Made by a program: the position numbers and the translations under genes
Shown here: one piece after another, positions 1 through 7,033 of the stretch
Layout of the letters: every line of letters begins with the position of its first letter
How positions within the stretch are numbered: the stretch's first letter is position 1
The notes under the pieces: model-generated
Told to the model about the DNA's origin: nothing
What the model saw: the letters and a program-made list of their open reading frames with translations, nothing else
Database searches by the model: none
Assembly: GCA_963808775.1 (NCBI GenBank)
Contig: CAWEGR010000003.1
Coordinates: 248,001-312,000 of the forward strand
Direction: 5' to 3'
Origin: JACVRW01 sp963808775
GTDB taxonomy: Bacteria; Actinomycetota; Thermoleophilia; Solirubrobacterales; Thermoleophilaceae
DNA length: 64,000 nucleotides

Positions 1-208
1 CCCGGGCGTCCGCGAGCGCGAGTCGCGCACCGGCCTCGACGGCGCGCGCGGCGGGCGCCGAGACCCCCTGCCTGGGCAGGCTGAGGTAGACCCGTGCCGT
101 GTCGCCCGCGACGGTGGTGGAGCCCTCGCCGGCGCCGTCCTCGCCCAGACAACCCGCCAGCGCGAGCAGACACAGGAGGGGTGCGGGCGTCCAGCGCAAG
201 CCGATCAA
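1..208 (-). CDS. Truncated lipoprotein, probable substrate-binding protein of an ABC transporter (N-terminus only)
   Basis: Reading leftward from a TTG at 208, an open frame runs off the window edge. It begins with a basic, hydrophobic signal sequence ending in a lipobox (LALAGC), with the lipid-anchor cysteine near residue 20. A short acidic linker follows, then a strand-helix start (VYLSLP...ARAVEAGARLALADA) that resembles the first repeat of periplasmic branched-chain amino acid binding proteins. Only about 69 residues are visible, so the substrate cannot be told. It is divergent from pfkA with 16 bp between starts. The TTG start is the best available, since no ATG or GTG lies nearby in frame. 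Confidence 0.6.
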   Translation of the reverse strand, partial: MIGLRWTPAPLLCLLALAGCLGEDGAGEGSTTVAGDTARVYLSLPRQGVSAPAARAVEAGARLALADAR

Positions 209-210
209 GT

Positions 211-216
211 TATCTT
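211..216 (+). promoter_or_regulatory. Probable -10 element of pfkA (leaderless transcript)
   Basis: TATCTT lies 8 bp before the pfkA ATG at 225. This spacing would start the transcript at or next to the start codon. No clear ribosome binding site precedes the ATG and no good -35 box is visible. Confidence 0.35.
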
Positions 217-224
217 GCGCGCCG

Positions 225-1256
225 ATGCGTATCGGCGTACTCACCGGAGGTGGCGACTGCCCCGGCCTGAACGCCGTCATCCGCGCGATCGTGCGGCGCG
301 GGATCGACGGCCACGGACAGGCGATCGTCGGCTTCCGCGACGGCTGGCGCGGTCCGATCGAGAACGCCTACGAGGAGCTCACGATCGAGTCGACGCGCGG
401 CATCCTCCCGCGCGGCGGCACGATCCTGCGCTCGTCCCGGACGAACCCCTTCAAGCAGGATGACGGCCCCGAGCGGATCCGCGAGAGCATGCAGACGCTC
501 AACCTGAACGGGCTGATCGCGATCGGCGGCGAGGACACGCTCGGCGCGGCGGCTCGCCTCCACGGCGAGCACGGGCTGCCGGTGCTCGGCGTGCCGAAGA
601 CGATCGACAACGACCTCGGCGGGACCGACATGACGTTCGGATTCGACACCGCCGTCCAGATCGCGTCGGACGCGATCGATCGGCTCCACACCACGGCCGA
701 GTCACACAACCGCGTGATGATCGTGGAGGTGATGGGCCGGCACGCGGGCTGGATCGCGCTTCACTCCGGCCTCGCCGGCGGCGCCGACGTGATCCTGATC
801 CCGGAGCGGCCCTTCGACGTCGACGAGGTCTGCCGGCTGATCCGCCGCCGGCATTCGCGCGGGCGCTACTTCTCGATCGTCGTCGTCGCCGAGGGCGCCC
901 TGCCGAAGGAGGGCACGATGGAGACGCTCGAGGGCGGCACGGACGAGTTCGGGCACGCGCGGCTCGGCGGCATCGGGCAGCGGCTCGAGCGCGAGATCGA
1001 GTCACGCACGGGCTTCGAGTCGCGCGCCACCGTGCTCGGCCACATCCAGCGCGGCGGCACGCCGACCGCGTTCGACCGCGTGCTCGCCACCCGGCTCGGC
1101 CTGGCGGCCGTCGACGCGGCGAACGAGGAGAACTGGGGCATGATGCCCGCGCTGCGGGGCACGCGCATCGAACTCGTCGCGATGTCCGAGGCGGTGGCGG
1201 AGCTGCGCACCGTCCCGCCCGAGGACTACGCGGCGGCCGAGGCGTTCTTCGGCTAG
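225..1256 (+). CDS. pfkA: 6-phosphofructokinase, PPi-dependent type by active-site residues
   Basis: The 343-residue PfkA-fold enzyme phosphorylates fructose 6-phosphate in glycolysis in the cytosol. The start at 225 gives the canonical N-terminus (MRIGVLTGGGDCPGLN); the frame is open further upstream, but that part has no family character. The substrate loop PKTIDND is at 124-130 with catalytic Asp128, and MGRHAGWIA follows. Residues 101-105 read GGEDT, with Asp at position 104, and Lys precedes TID. In the family, Asp104 plus this lysine mark pyrophosphate-dependent enzymes, while ATP enzymes have glycines there. The phosphoryl donor is therefore inferred to be PPi. Its stop codon overlaps that of the convergent gene in a CTAG. 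Confidence 0.93.
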   Translation: MRIGVLTGGGDCPGLNAVIRAIVRRGIDGHGQAIVGFRDGWRGPIENAYEELTIESTRGILPRGGTILRSSRTNPFKQDDGPERIRESMQTLNLNGLIAIGGEDTLGAAARLHGEHGLPVLGVPKTIDNDLGGTDMTFGFDTAVQIASDAIDRLHTTAESHNRVMIVEVMGRHAGWIALHSGLAGGADVILIPERPFDVDEVCRLIRRRHSRGRYFSIVVVAEGALPKEGTMETLEGGTDEFGHARLGGIGQRLEREIESRTGFESRATVLGHIQRGGTPTAFDRVLATRLGLAAVDAANEENWGMMPALRGTRIELVAMSEAVAELRTVPPEDYAAAEAFFG

Positions 1257-1453
1257 AGCGCCCCGCCGTGGTCTTCCACGGTCATGGGCTCGCGGCGCAG
1301 CATCTTGTTCAGGAACGGCTTGACCATCACGAAGGCGGCTGCGCAGACGACCATGAACACGGTCAGCAGGAACGCGTCGAACGCCTTGATCCCGAACGCC
1401 CAGGCGCAGATCCACCAGACGAGCCCGATGGACAGCGTGACGAGAACGGCCAT
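1253..1453 (-). CDS. Small two-helix membrane protein of unknown function
   Basis: This 66-residue protein starts at an ATG that overlaps the TGA of the upstream NTF2-fold gene by one base, so translation is probably coupled. It has two hydrophobic segments, at about 4-22 and 27-45, separated by a short charged turn, then a basic and acidic C-terminal tail. I do not recognise a family. The open frame continues upstream, but that part is a shadow of the neighbouring gene. Its stop shares a CTAG with the pfkA stop. Confidence 0.6.
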   Translation of the reverse strand: MAVLVTLSIGLVWWICAWAFGIKAFDAFLLTVFMVVCAAAFVMVKPFLNKMLRREPMTVEDHGGAL

Positions 1454-2004
1454 CAGCCGTTGCCCCGGCGCTCGGCGATCTTGAGGCGCGCCTTCGTGAG
1501 CGCGTTGAAGGCGCTCTTCATGGCCTTCTCGGCGCCCGAGTCCTGCGGCGGCATCATCCCGACCTGGCGCGCGAACGCCATGCCGTCGTAGTAGGCGGTG
1601 TTGCTCGTGATGAGCCCGTCCTCGACCTCGAGCAGGTCGAAGCCGCGCATCTCGAGGTGCTTGCCGTTGGCGTCGACGCCCTGGAACGACGATCCCGTGA
1701 AGTTCCCGGTCATGCGCCACTCGACGGCCACCCGGTCGCCCTCGGCGACGAGGCGCTTCAGCGTGGTCTCGGCGTCCGGCACGGCGCCGAAGAGCTCCTC
1801 GAAGAAGGCCTGAATCTCGGCCCGGCCGCGCATGACCCCGATGGGCAGGATCTCCTCGATGCCGTCCTCGCGCAGGTGCTCGGCCATGCCGCGCGGATCG
1901 CGCCGCGCGAGCGCGTCGAAGTAGGAGCGAACGTGCGCCTCGGCGCCGCCCGTCTCGGGCTCTGCGACGACGGTCTCTGAGTCGGAGTCGGCCATGGTCG
2001 GCAA
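1453..2004 (-). CDS. NTF2-fold (SnoaL-like) protein
   Basis: The 183-residue protein carries a SnoaL/NTF2-like domain at about 22-145. The signature is the first helix (VRSYFDALARRDPRGMAEHL), a central GxxxGRAEIQAFFEELF segment and a late strand (FDLLEVEDGLITSNTAYYDG). Such domains include polyketide cyclases, ester cyclases and limonene-epoxide-hydrolase relatives, so the substrate cannot be assigned. A 35-residue basic C-terminal extension follows. It is coupled to the small membrane protein downstream. Two further NTF2-fold genes lie in this window (29906 and 63164). Confidence 0.75.
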   Translation of the reverse strand: MPTMADSDSETVVAEPETGGAEAHVRSYFDALARRDPRGMAEHLREDGIEEILPIGVMRGRAEIQAFFEELFGAVPDAETTLKRLVAEGDRVAVEWRMTGNFTGSSFQGVDANGKHLEMRGFDLLEVEDGLITSNTAYYDGMAFARQVGMMPPQDSGAEKAMKSAFNALTKARLKIAERRGNG

Positions 2005-2031
2005 TCTACCACCGGCCCTCGGGCGCTCCGG

Positions 2032-2916
2032 CTATGCGGGGACCTCGGCCGGCCGCCGCGCCTGCGCGGCGCGCCCCGGCGCTCGCAGCGCCAGCACAGC
2101 GAGCCCCGCCAGCACGAGCGCGGCGCCGGCGGCTCCGGACGCACTCGGCCGCTCGCCGAGGGCGACCACGCCGAGCAGCGCGGCCGTGAGCGGCTCCGCG
2201 AGCGTGAGCGTGGCGGTCTCCCCCGCCCCGATCCGTTCGAGGCCGCGAGCGAACAGCACGTAGGCCAGCGCGGTCGGGAGCGCGCCGAGATACAGCAGGA
2301 GGGCGATGCCGTCCGGGGAGCCGACGCCGTCGAGCGGCACGATCGCGAGCAGCGGCAGGAGCAGGACGGCGCCGGTGGCGAACACGGCCGCCATCACGCC
2401 CTCCGGCGTGCCGCCCGAGTCGAGCATCCGCTTGCCGAGGACGGCGTAACCGGCGTATCCGGCGCCGGAGGCGAGCGCGAGGCAGACGCCCGGCAACGAC
2501 GCCTCGCCGCCGCTGCCCCCGAGCACGAGCATGCAGACGCCGGCGCAGGCCAGCGCGGTGGCGGCGGCCCAGCGCGCGCTCAGCGGCTCGCGGTTGAACG
2601 CGCGCGCCGCGAGACCGGCGAAGGCAGGCGCCGAGCCGAGCGCGACGACCGTGCCGACCGCCACGCCGGTGTCGGCCACCGCGGCGAAGAAGCTCACCTG
2701 GTAGAGCGCGACGAAGACGCCGCCGAGCAGCACGAGCCGCGGGTTGCCGCCGCTGCGCAGGCGCCCGAAGGCGAGGGCGACGAGCACGAGCAACGCCGCG
2801 CCGACAACGATCCGCCCCGTGCCGACGAGCAACGGCTCGATCTCGGGTCCCAGGGCCTGGGCGGTCCCGGTGGTCCCGAACAGGACGGCGGCGAGCAGGA
2901 CGTTGGTGCGGGCCAC
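2032..2916 (-). CDS. EamA/DMT-family transporter
   Basis: This is a 294-residue inner-membrane protein with about ten hydrophobic helices arranged as two EamA repeats. It belongs to the drug/metabolite transporter superfamily, and the exported compound is unknown. The GTG start at 2916 gives an N-terminus (VARTNVLLAAVLFGTTGTAQAL) typical of the family; the frame stays open far upstream, but that stretch is basic, non-membrane shadow sequence. The last 20 residues are a hydrophilic, Arg- and Ala-rich tail. A small inverted repeat sits 8 bp upstream of the start. Confidence 0.85.
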   Translation of the reverse strand: MARTNVLLAAVLFGTTGTAQALGPEIEPLLVGTGRIVVGAALLVLVALAFGRLRSGGNPRLVLLGGVFVALYQVSFFAAVADTGVAVGTVVALGSAPAFAGLAARAFNREPLSARWAAATALACAGVCMLVLGGSGGEASLPGVCLALASGAGYAGYAVLGKRMLDSGGTPEGVMAAVFATGAVLLLPLLAIVPLDGVGSPDGIALLLYLGALPTALAYVLFARGLERIGAGETATLTLAEPLTAALLGVVALGERPSASGAAGAALVLAGLAVLALRAPGRAAQARRPAEVPA

Positions 2917-2923
2917 GTGTTCA

Positions 2924-2936
2924 ATTGTTCCACAAT
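2924..2936. promoter_or_regulatory. Inverted repeat next to the EamA start (candidate operator)
   Basis: ATTGT-TCC-ACAAT is a perfect 5-3-5 inverted repeat 8 bp upstream of the EamA transporter start. Its AT content stands out from the flanking GC-rich DNA. The bound regulator is unknown. Confidence 0.3.
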
Positions 2937-2979
2937 CACACCGGCGCGGCAAGGGGCGGCCGCTCGGGCGCCGGATCCT

Positions 2980-3026
2980 GGGTGCCGCGAGTTTTCTACA
3001 CACACGTGTACAAAATCGCGGCACCC
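2980..3026. repeat. 47-bp imperfect palindrome between trpA and the EamA gene
   Basis: The outer arms GGGTGCCGCGA and TCGCGGCACCC are perfect 11-mers. Inside them TTTT pairs with AAAA, and TACAC pairs with GTGTA, with one-base offsets. It lies about 110 bp after the trpA stop and before the EamA promoter. It could form a terminator stem for the trp genes, though no T-run follows on either strand, or a protein-binding palindrome. The 113 bp from here to trpA hold nothing else I recognise. Confidence 0.55.
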
Positions 3027-3139
3027 GAAAATGAGCCGCCCCGCGCACCGGTCGCCTCACCCTCGTAGCCGCCGTTGACCCCGACCCGGCGCGTGGATTC
3101 GCGGAGGTCGGCGCGCCGCGTGGCCGCGCTGCGACCGGC

Positions 3140-3928
3140 TCAGCGCAGCGCTTCGGACAGCTCGGCGACCAGCGCGCCCACCGCCGCCGCGCCACCCTCG
3201 CCCGCCGCGCGGACCACGCGGCTGCCGACGATCACGCCGTCCGCGATCTCCGCGACCGCGCGCGCGTGCTCCGGCGTCGAGATCCCGAAGCCGACCGCCA
3301 CGGGTGCCTCGGTCGACGCGCGCACGCGCGCGACCGTGCGCTCGAGGCCCGGGGGCAGCTCGGCGCGCTCGCCGGTCGTGCCGGTGAGCGACACCGTGTA
3401 GACGAATCCGCGGGCCTCCGCGCCGATCGCCGCAATCCGCTCGTCGGTCGTGGTGGGCGCCACGAGCGGGATCAGCGCGAGCCCCTCTGAGTCGCAGGCG
3501 GCCCGGAGCTCGCCCGCCTCGTCGTGCGGGAGGTCCGGCACGATCAGCCCCGCCGCGCCGGCCGACGCCGCGCGCAGCGCGAAGCGCTCGACCCCCGCGG
3601 TCAGCACGACGTTCGCATAGACCATCAGCGTGACCGGCACGCGCGAGGCGATCCGCTCGCACGCGCGCAGCACCCCGTGGGGCGTGACGCCCGCGGCGAG
3701 CGCCTCCGTGCCCGCGGCGTGGATCACGGGGCCGTCCGCGAGCGGGTCGGAGAACGGGATGCCGAGCTCGATCAGATCGGCGCCGGAGTCGGCCGCCGCC
3801 AGCGCGGCGTCGACCGAGGCGTCGAGCGACGGGTGGCCGCCCATCAGGTAGGGCATCAGCGCCGCGCGCTTGCCGTGGCCCGCGAAGGCCGTCGCGATCC
3901 GGTCGACCCCGGTGGCCGTGACGCTCAC
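3140..3928 (-). CDS. trpA: Tryptophan synthase alpha subunit
   Basis: The 262-residue TIM-barrel enzyme cleaves indole-3-glycerol phosphate to indole and glyceraldehyde 3-phosphate, and passes indole to TrpB. Catalytic Glu54 (LIELGIPFSDP) and Asp65 (LADGPVI) are present, as is the phosphate-binding C-terminal GFGIST and GVIVGS. The GTG start overlaps the trpB stop as GTGA and gives a normal N-terminus (VSVTATGVDRIATAF). It is the last gene of the series, with no gene close downstream on the same strand until the EamA transporter. Confidence 0.96.
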   Translation of the reverse strand: MSVTATGVDRIATAFAGHGKRAALMPYLMGGHPSLDASVDAALAAADSGADLIELGIPFSDPLADGPVIHAAGTEALAAGVTPHGVLRACERIASRVPVTLMVYANVVLTAGVERFALRAASAGAAGLIVPDLPHDEAGELRAACDSEGLALIPLVAPTTTDERIAAIGAEARGFVYTVSLTGTTGERAELPPGLERTVARVRASTEAPVAVGFGISTPEHARAVAEIADGVIVGSRVVRAAGEGGAAAVGALVAELSEALR

Positions 3929-5097
3929 GCGCCCTCCTCCAGGGCGAGCACCTCGGCGAGATCCTTGTCGCCGCGGCCGGACAGCGTGATCAGGTCGGTG
4001 CCCGGCGCCGGGTTGGCCAGCACCCAGGCCACCGCATGCGAGGACTCGAGCGCCGGCAGGATTCCCTCGAGCTCCGCGACGCGCCGGAACGCCGCGAGCG
4101 CCGCGCCGTCCTCGACCGCCTCGTAGCGGACCCGGCCCGAGTCGCGCAGCCACGCGTGCTCGGGCCCCACGCCCGGGTAGTCGAGCCCGGCGGAGATCGA
4201 GTGCGCCTCGAGGATCTGGCCCTCCTCGTCCTGGAGCACCGCGGACATCGCGCCGTGCAGCACGCCCTTCGCGCCGGTGGTCAGCGGCGCCGAGTGGCGG
4301 CGCGTGGCGAGCCCCTCCCCCGCCGCCTCGACGCCGATCAGCTCGACCGACTCGTCCTCGACGAACGGGATGAAGGTGCCGATCGCGTTCGAGCCGCCGC
4401 CCACGCACGCGATCGCGCGGTCGGGCAGCCGCCCGGTGCGCTCGAGCAGCTCGGCGCGCGCCTCGTCGCCGATGCGCCGCTGCAGGTCGCGCACGAGCGC
4501 CGGATACGGCGCCGGGCCGACGCAGGAGCCGATGATGTAGTGCGTCGTCTCGACGTTCGCGACCCAGTCGCGGATCGCGGCCGAGACGGCCTCCTTCAGC
4601 GTGCGCGCCCCGGCGTCGACCCCCACGACCTGGGCGCCGAGCAGCCGCATGCGCTGCACGTTCGGCTGCTGGCGGCGCATGTCCTCGGTGCCCATGTAGA
4701 CGATGCAGTCGAGGCCGAGCAGCGCGCAGGCGGTGGCCGCGGCCACGCCGTGCTGACCCGCGCCGGTCTCCGCGATGATGCGCGGCTTGCCCATGCGCTT
4801 CGCGAGCAGCGCCTGCCCCAGCGCGTTGTTGATCTTGTGCGAGCCGGTGTGGGTGAGGTCCTCGCGCTTCAGCCAGATCTCTCCGCCGGCGACCTCCGAG
4901 AGGCGGCGCGCGTGGTAGAGCGGCGTCGGCCGGCCCACGTAGTCGCGCAGCAGCGCGTCGAGCTCGCCGAGATAGCCGGGATCCGAGCGGGCGGCGAGCC
5001 AGGCCGCCTCGAGCTCGTCGAGGGCGGGCACGAGGGTCTCCGGCACGTAACGGCCGCCGTAGGGGCCGAAGCGGCGCTCGACCGCGGGTGCGCTCAC
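3925..5097 (-). CDS. trpB: Tryptophan synthase beta subunit
   Basis: The 390-residue PLP enzyme condenses indole with serine to make tryptophan. The PLP lysine is Lys88 in HTGSHKINNALGQ, the phosphate-binding GGGSNAIG loop is present, and the N-terminus (RRFGPYGGRYVPETL) is that of the standard TrpB1 type. The GTG start is set by the GTGA overlap with the trpF stop; the longer open frame upstream is shadow. It is translationally coupled to both trpF and trpA. Confidence 0.97.
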   Translation of the reverse strand: MSAPAVERRFGPYGGRYVPETLVPALDELEAAWLAARSDPGYLGELDALLRDYVGRPTPLYHARRLSEVAGGEIWLKREDLTHTGSHKINNALGQALLAKRMGKPRIIAETGAGQHGVAAATACALLGLDCIVYMGTEDMRRQQPNVQRMRLLGAQVVGVDAGARTLKEAVSAAIRDWVANVETTHYIIGSCVGPAPYPALVRDLQRRIGDEARAELLERTGRLPDRAIACVGGGSNAIGTFIPFVEDESVELIGVEAAGEGLATRRHSAPLTTGAKGVLHGAMSAVLQDEEGQILEAHSISAGLDYPGVGPEHAWLRDSGRVRYEAVEDGAALAAFRRVAELEGILPALESSHAVAWVLANPAPGTDLITLSGRGDKDLAEVLALEEGA

Positions 5098-5762
5098 GCG
5101 GCCGGCGTCTCCGCGCTCCGCCCGAGCCCGACGTCGGCCGCCTCGACGGCGCGGAAGAACGCCTCGAGCTTCGCCGGATCCTTGCGCCCCGGCTCGGCCT
5201 CGGTCCCGCTGGCCGTGTCGACCGCGTACGGGTGCACGCCCTCGATCGCGGTGCCCACGTTGTCCGGCGTCAGCCCGCCGGCGAGCACCACGGGCGGCTG
5301 CTTCGGGTGAAGCAGGGCCAGCTCCCAGTCGAAGCTCTCCCCGGTCCCTCCCGGTGACGACGGGGAGTACGCGTCGAGCAGATGCAGGTCGGTCGGGAAG
5401 GCGCGCAGCGCCTGCACCTGCGCGGCGTCGTGCACGCGGACGGCCTTCATCACCTTCGCGCCCGTGCGCCGCGCGGCCTCGCGGCAGTAGACGGGCCCCT
5501 CGTCCCCGTGCAGTTGCAGCAGCGTGAGCCGGCAGCGGTCCGCGGTGGCGGCCACCTCGTCGAGGGTCGCGTTGACGAACACCCCGGCGACCTCCGTCTG
5601 CCTGTGCAGCTCGGCCCCGATCAGCTCGGCCTCGGCCAGCTCGCAGCGGCGCGGGCTGCCGGGCCAGAACACCATCCCGACCGCCCACGCGCCGAGCTCG
5701 GCGGCCCGGCGCGCGTCCGCCGGGCCGGTCACGCCGCAGATCTTGACGCGGGTCTCCGACAT
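5094..5762 (-). CDS. trpF: Phosphoribosylanthranilate isomerase
   Basis: This 222-residue TIM-barrel enzyme carries out the Amadori rearrangement of N-(5-phosphoribosyl)anthranilate in tryptophan synthesis. The catalytic cysteine is in VKICGVT at the N-terminus and the aspartate in LHLLDAYSP. The C-terminal phosphate site reads VDTASGTE, a mild variant of the common VDVSSGVE. It is a separate gene rather than fused to trpC. A stem-loop lies 3 bp upstream of its ATG. Confidence 0.95.
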   Translation of the reverse strand: MSETRVKICGVTGPADARRAAELGAWAVGMVFWPGSPRRCELAEAELIGAELHRQTEVAGVFVNATLDEVAATADRCRLTLLQLHGDEGPVYCREAARRTGAKVMKAVRVHDAAQVQALRAFPTDLHLLDAYSPSSPGGTGESFDWELALLHPKQPPVVLAGGLTPDNVGTAIEGVHPYAVDTASGTEAEPGRKDPAKLEAFFRAVEAADVGLGRSAETPAA

Positions 5763-5765
5763 CCC

Positions 5766-5785
5766 GCGCCTATGGTCGCAGGCGC
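5766..5785. promoter_or_regulatory. Stem-loop between htrA stop and trpF start
   Basis: GCGCCT and AGGCGC form a 6-bp stem with an 8-base loop, filling most of the 24-bp htrA-trpF gap and ending 3 bp before the trpF ATG. It could attenuate read-through or mask the trpF ribosome binding site. There is no T-run. Confidence 0.35.
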
Positions 5786-5786
5786 G

Positions 5787-6974
5787 CTACGGGAGCGGGA
5801 GCAGGCCGCCGCCGTCGTCCTCCTCGGGCTGCGGCTGCGTCTCCGAGAGCTGATCCGGCCGCTCGCCGAGCTCGACCTCGATCGTCTGCAGCTCGCCGTC
5901 GCGGTAGAGCTCGACCTGAACGGTCTCGCCCGGCTGGCTCCCCGCGACCGCCGCCGCCACGTCGTCCGAGCCCGCGGTCTCCTGGCCGTCGATCTTGACG
6001 ATGATGTCGCCCTGCTCGAAGCCCGCGTCCTCGGCCGGCGTGTCAGGGACCACCTCGGCCACGATCGCCCCCGAGTCCACCGGCAGGTCCTGCTCCTCGG
6101 CGACGTCGGAGGTCACGTCCGACATGTTGATGCCGAGGTAGGCGCGCTCGATCTCGCCGCCCTTCTTGAGCTGCGGCAGGAGCTGCTTGAGCGTGTTGAC
6201 CGGCACGGCGAAGCCGATGCCGACCGAGCCCTGGCCTCCGCCCGTGGCGATCTGCGAGTTGATGCCGATCACGCGCCCCTGCGAGTCGAGCAGCGGGCCG
6301 CCCGAGTTGCCCGGGTTGATCGAGGCGTCGGTCTGCAGCACGTTCGAGATCTGGAAGCCGTTCGGCGCCGTGATCTCCCGCTGGACCCCGGACACGATCC
6401 CGGTGGTGACCGTCTTCGTGTACCCGAACGGGTTCCCGATCGCGACGACGGGATCGCCCACCTGGGGGTCCGAGGAGTCGCCGAGCGGGAGCACGGTGAG
6501 ATCCTCGACCTCGGACGGATCGATCTTCAGGACCGCGAGGTCGCTGCTCGTGTCGACGCCCATCACCTCGGCATCGACCTGCTCGCCGCCCTCCTCGAAG
6601 GACACGGTCACCGACTCGGCGCCCTCGACCACGTGCGCGTTCGTCACGATCGTGCCGTCCTTGGCGACCACGAAGCCGGAGCCCGTGGCCGTCCCGCCGC
6701 CGTCGTCGGGGGTCGGGAAGATCGATTCCTCGTCCGAGGAGACACCGGTGGCGGCGACGAACGCCACGCCGCGACCCTCCTCGGCGTAGATGTCGCGAAC
6801 GGTCCGGCCCTCGCCGCCGTCATCCGCAGCGGGCTCCGTCATGGGCGACTGGCGCTCGACGACCGTGCGGTCGCCCGTGTCGATGACGTCGGTTGAAATC
6901 AGGATCGCTCCGAGGACCAGCACGACGAGTCCCCCGAGCAGGCCGGAAACGATGTTCGCGATCGGGTTGTTCAT
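5787..6974 (-). CDS. Trypsin-like serine protease of the HtrA/DegP family with one PDZ domain
   Basis: This 395-residue membrane-anchored protease probably acts outside the membrane on misfolded or envelope proteins. One N-terminal transmembrane helix (about 8-27) is followed by a variable acidic linker, then the protease domain (about 65-255) with the triad His114 (TNAHVVEG), Asp145 (SSDLAVLK) and Ser224 (PGNSGGPLL). One PDZ domain covers about 265-370, and an acidic, proline- and glycine-rich tail ends the protein. It sits between the transglutaminase gene and trpF, with its own promoter-like region upstream. Its stop is 24 bp from trpF, so co-transcription with trpFBA is likely. Confidence 0.93.
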   Translation of the reverse strand: MNNPIANIVSGLLGGLVVLVLGAILISTDVIDTGDRTVVERQSPMTEPAADDGGEGRTVRDIYAEEGRGVAFVAATGVSSDEESIFPTPDDGGGTATGSGFVVAKDGTIVTNAHVVEGAESVTVSFEEGGEQVDAEVMGVDTSSDLAVLKIDPSEVEDLTVLPLGDSSDPQVGDPVVAIGNPFGYTKTVTTGIVSGVQREITAPNGFQISNVLQTDASINPGNSGGPLLDSQGRVIGINSQIATGGGQGSVGIGFAVPVNTLKQLLPQLKKGGEIERAYLGINMSDVTSDVAEEQDLPVDSGAIVAEVVPDTPAEDAGFEQGDIIVKIDGQETAGSDDVAAAVAGSQPGETVQVELYRDGELQTIEVELGERPDQLSETQPQPEEDDGGGLLPLP

Positions 6975-6995
6975 GGAGCCGAGAGTGGACGCGCA

Positions 6996-7012
6996 ACCTT
7001 AGAAACGTCTAA
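6996..7012 (-). promoter_or_regulatory. Probable htrA promoter with overlapping inverted repeat
   Basis: On the minus strand a TAAGGT hexamer (7001-6996) lies 21 bp before the htrA ATG. It is overlapped by the inverted repeat TTAGA-aacg-TCTAA at 6999-7012. The element sits in the 59-bp gap after the transglutaminase gene, the largest gap inside the trp series, so it may separately drive htrA-trpFBA. The regulator is unknown. Confidence 0.35.
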
Positions 7013-7033
7013 AGACCCGCCCGCGGCGATCTG

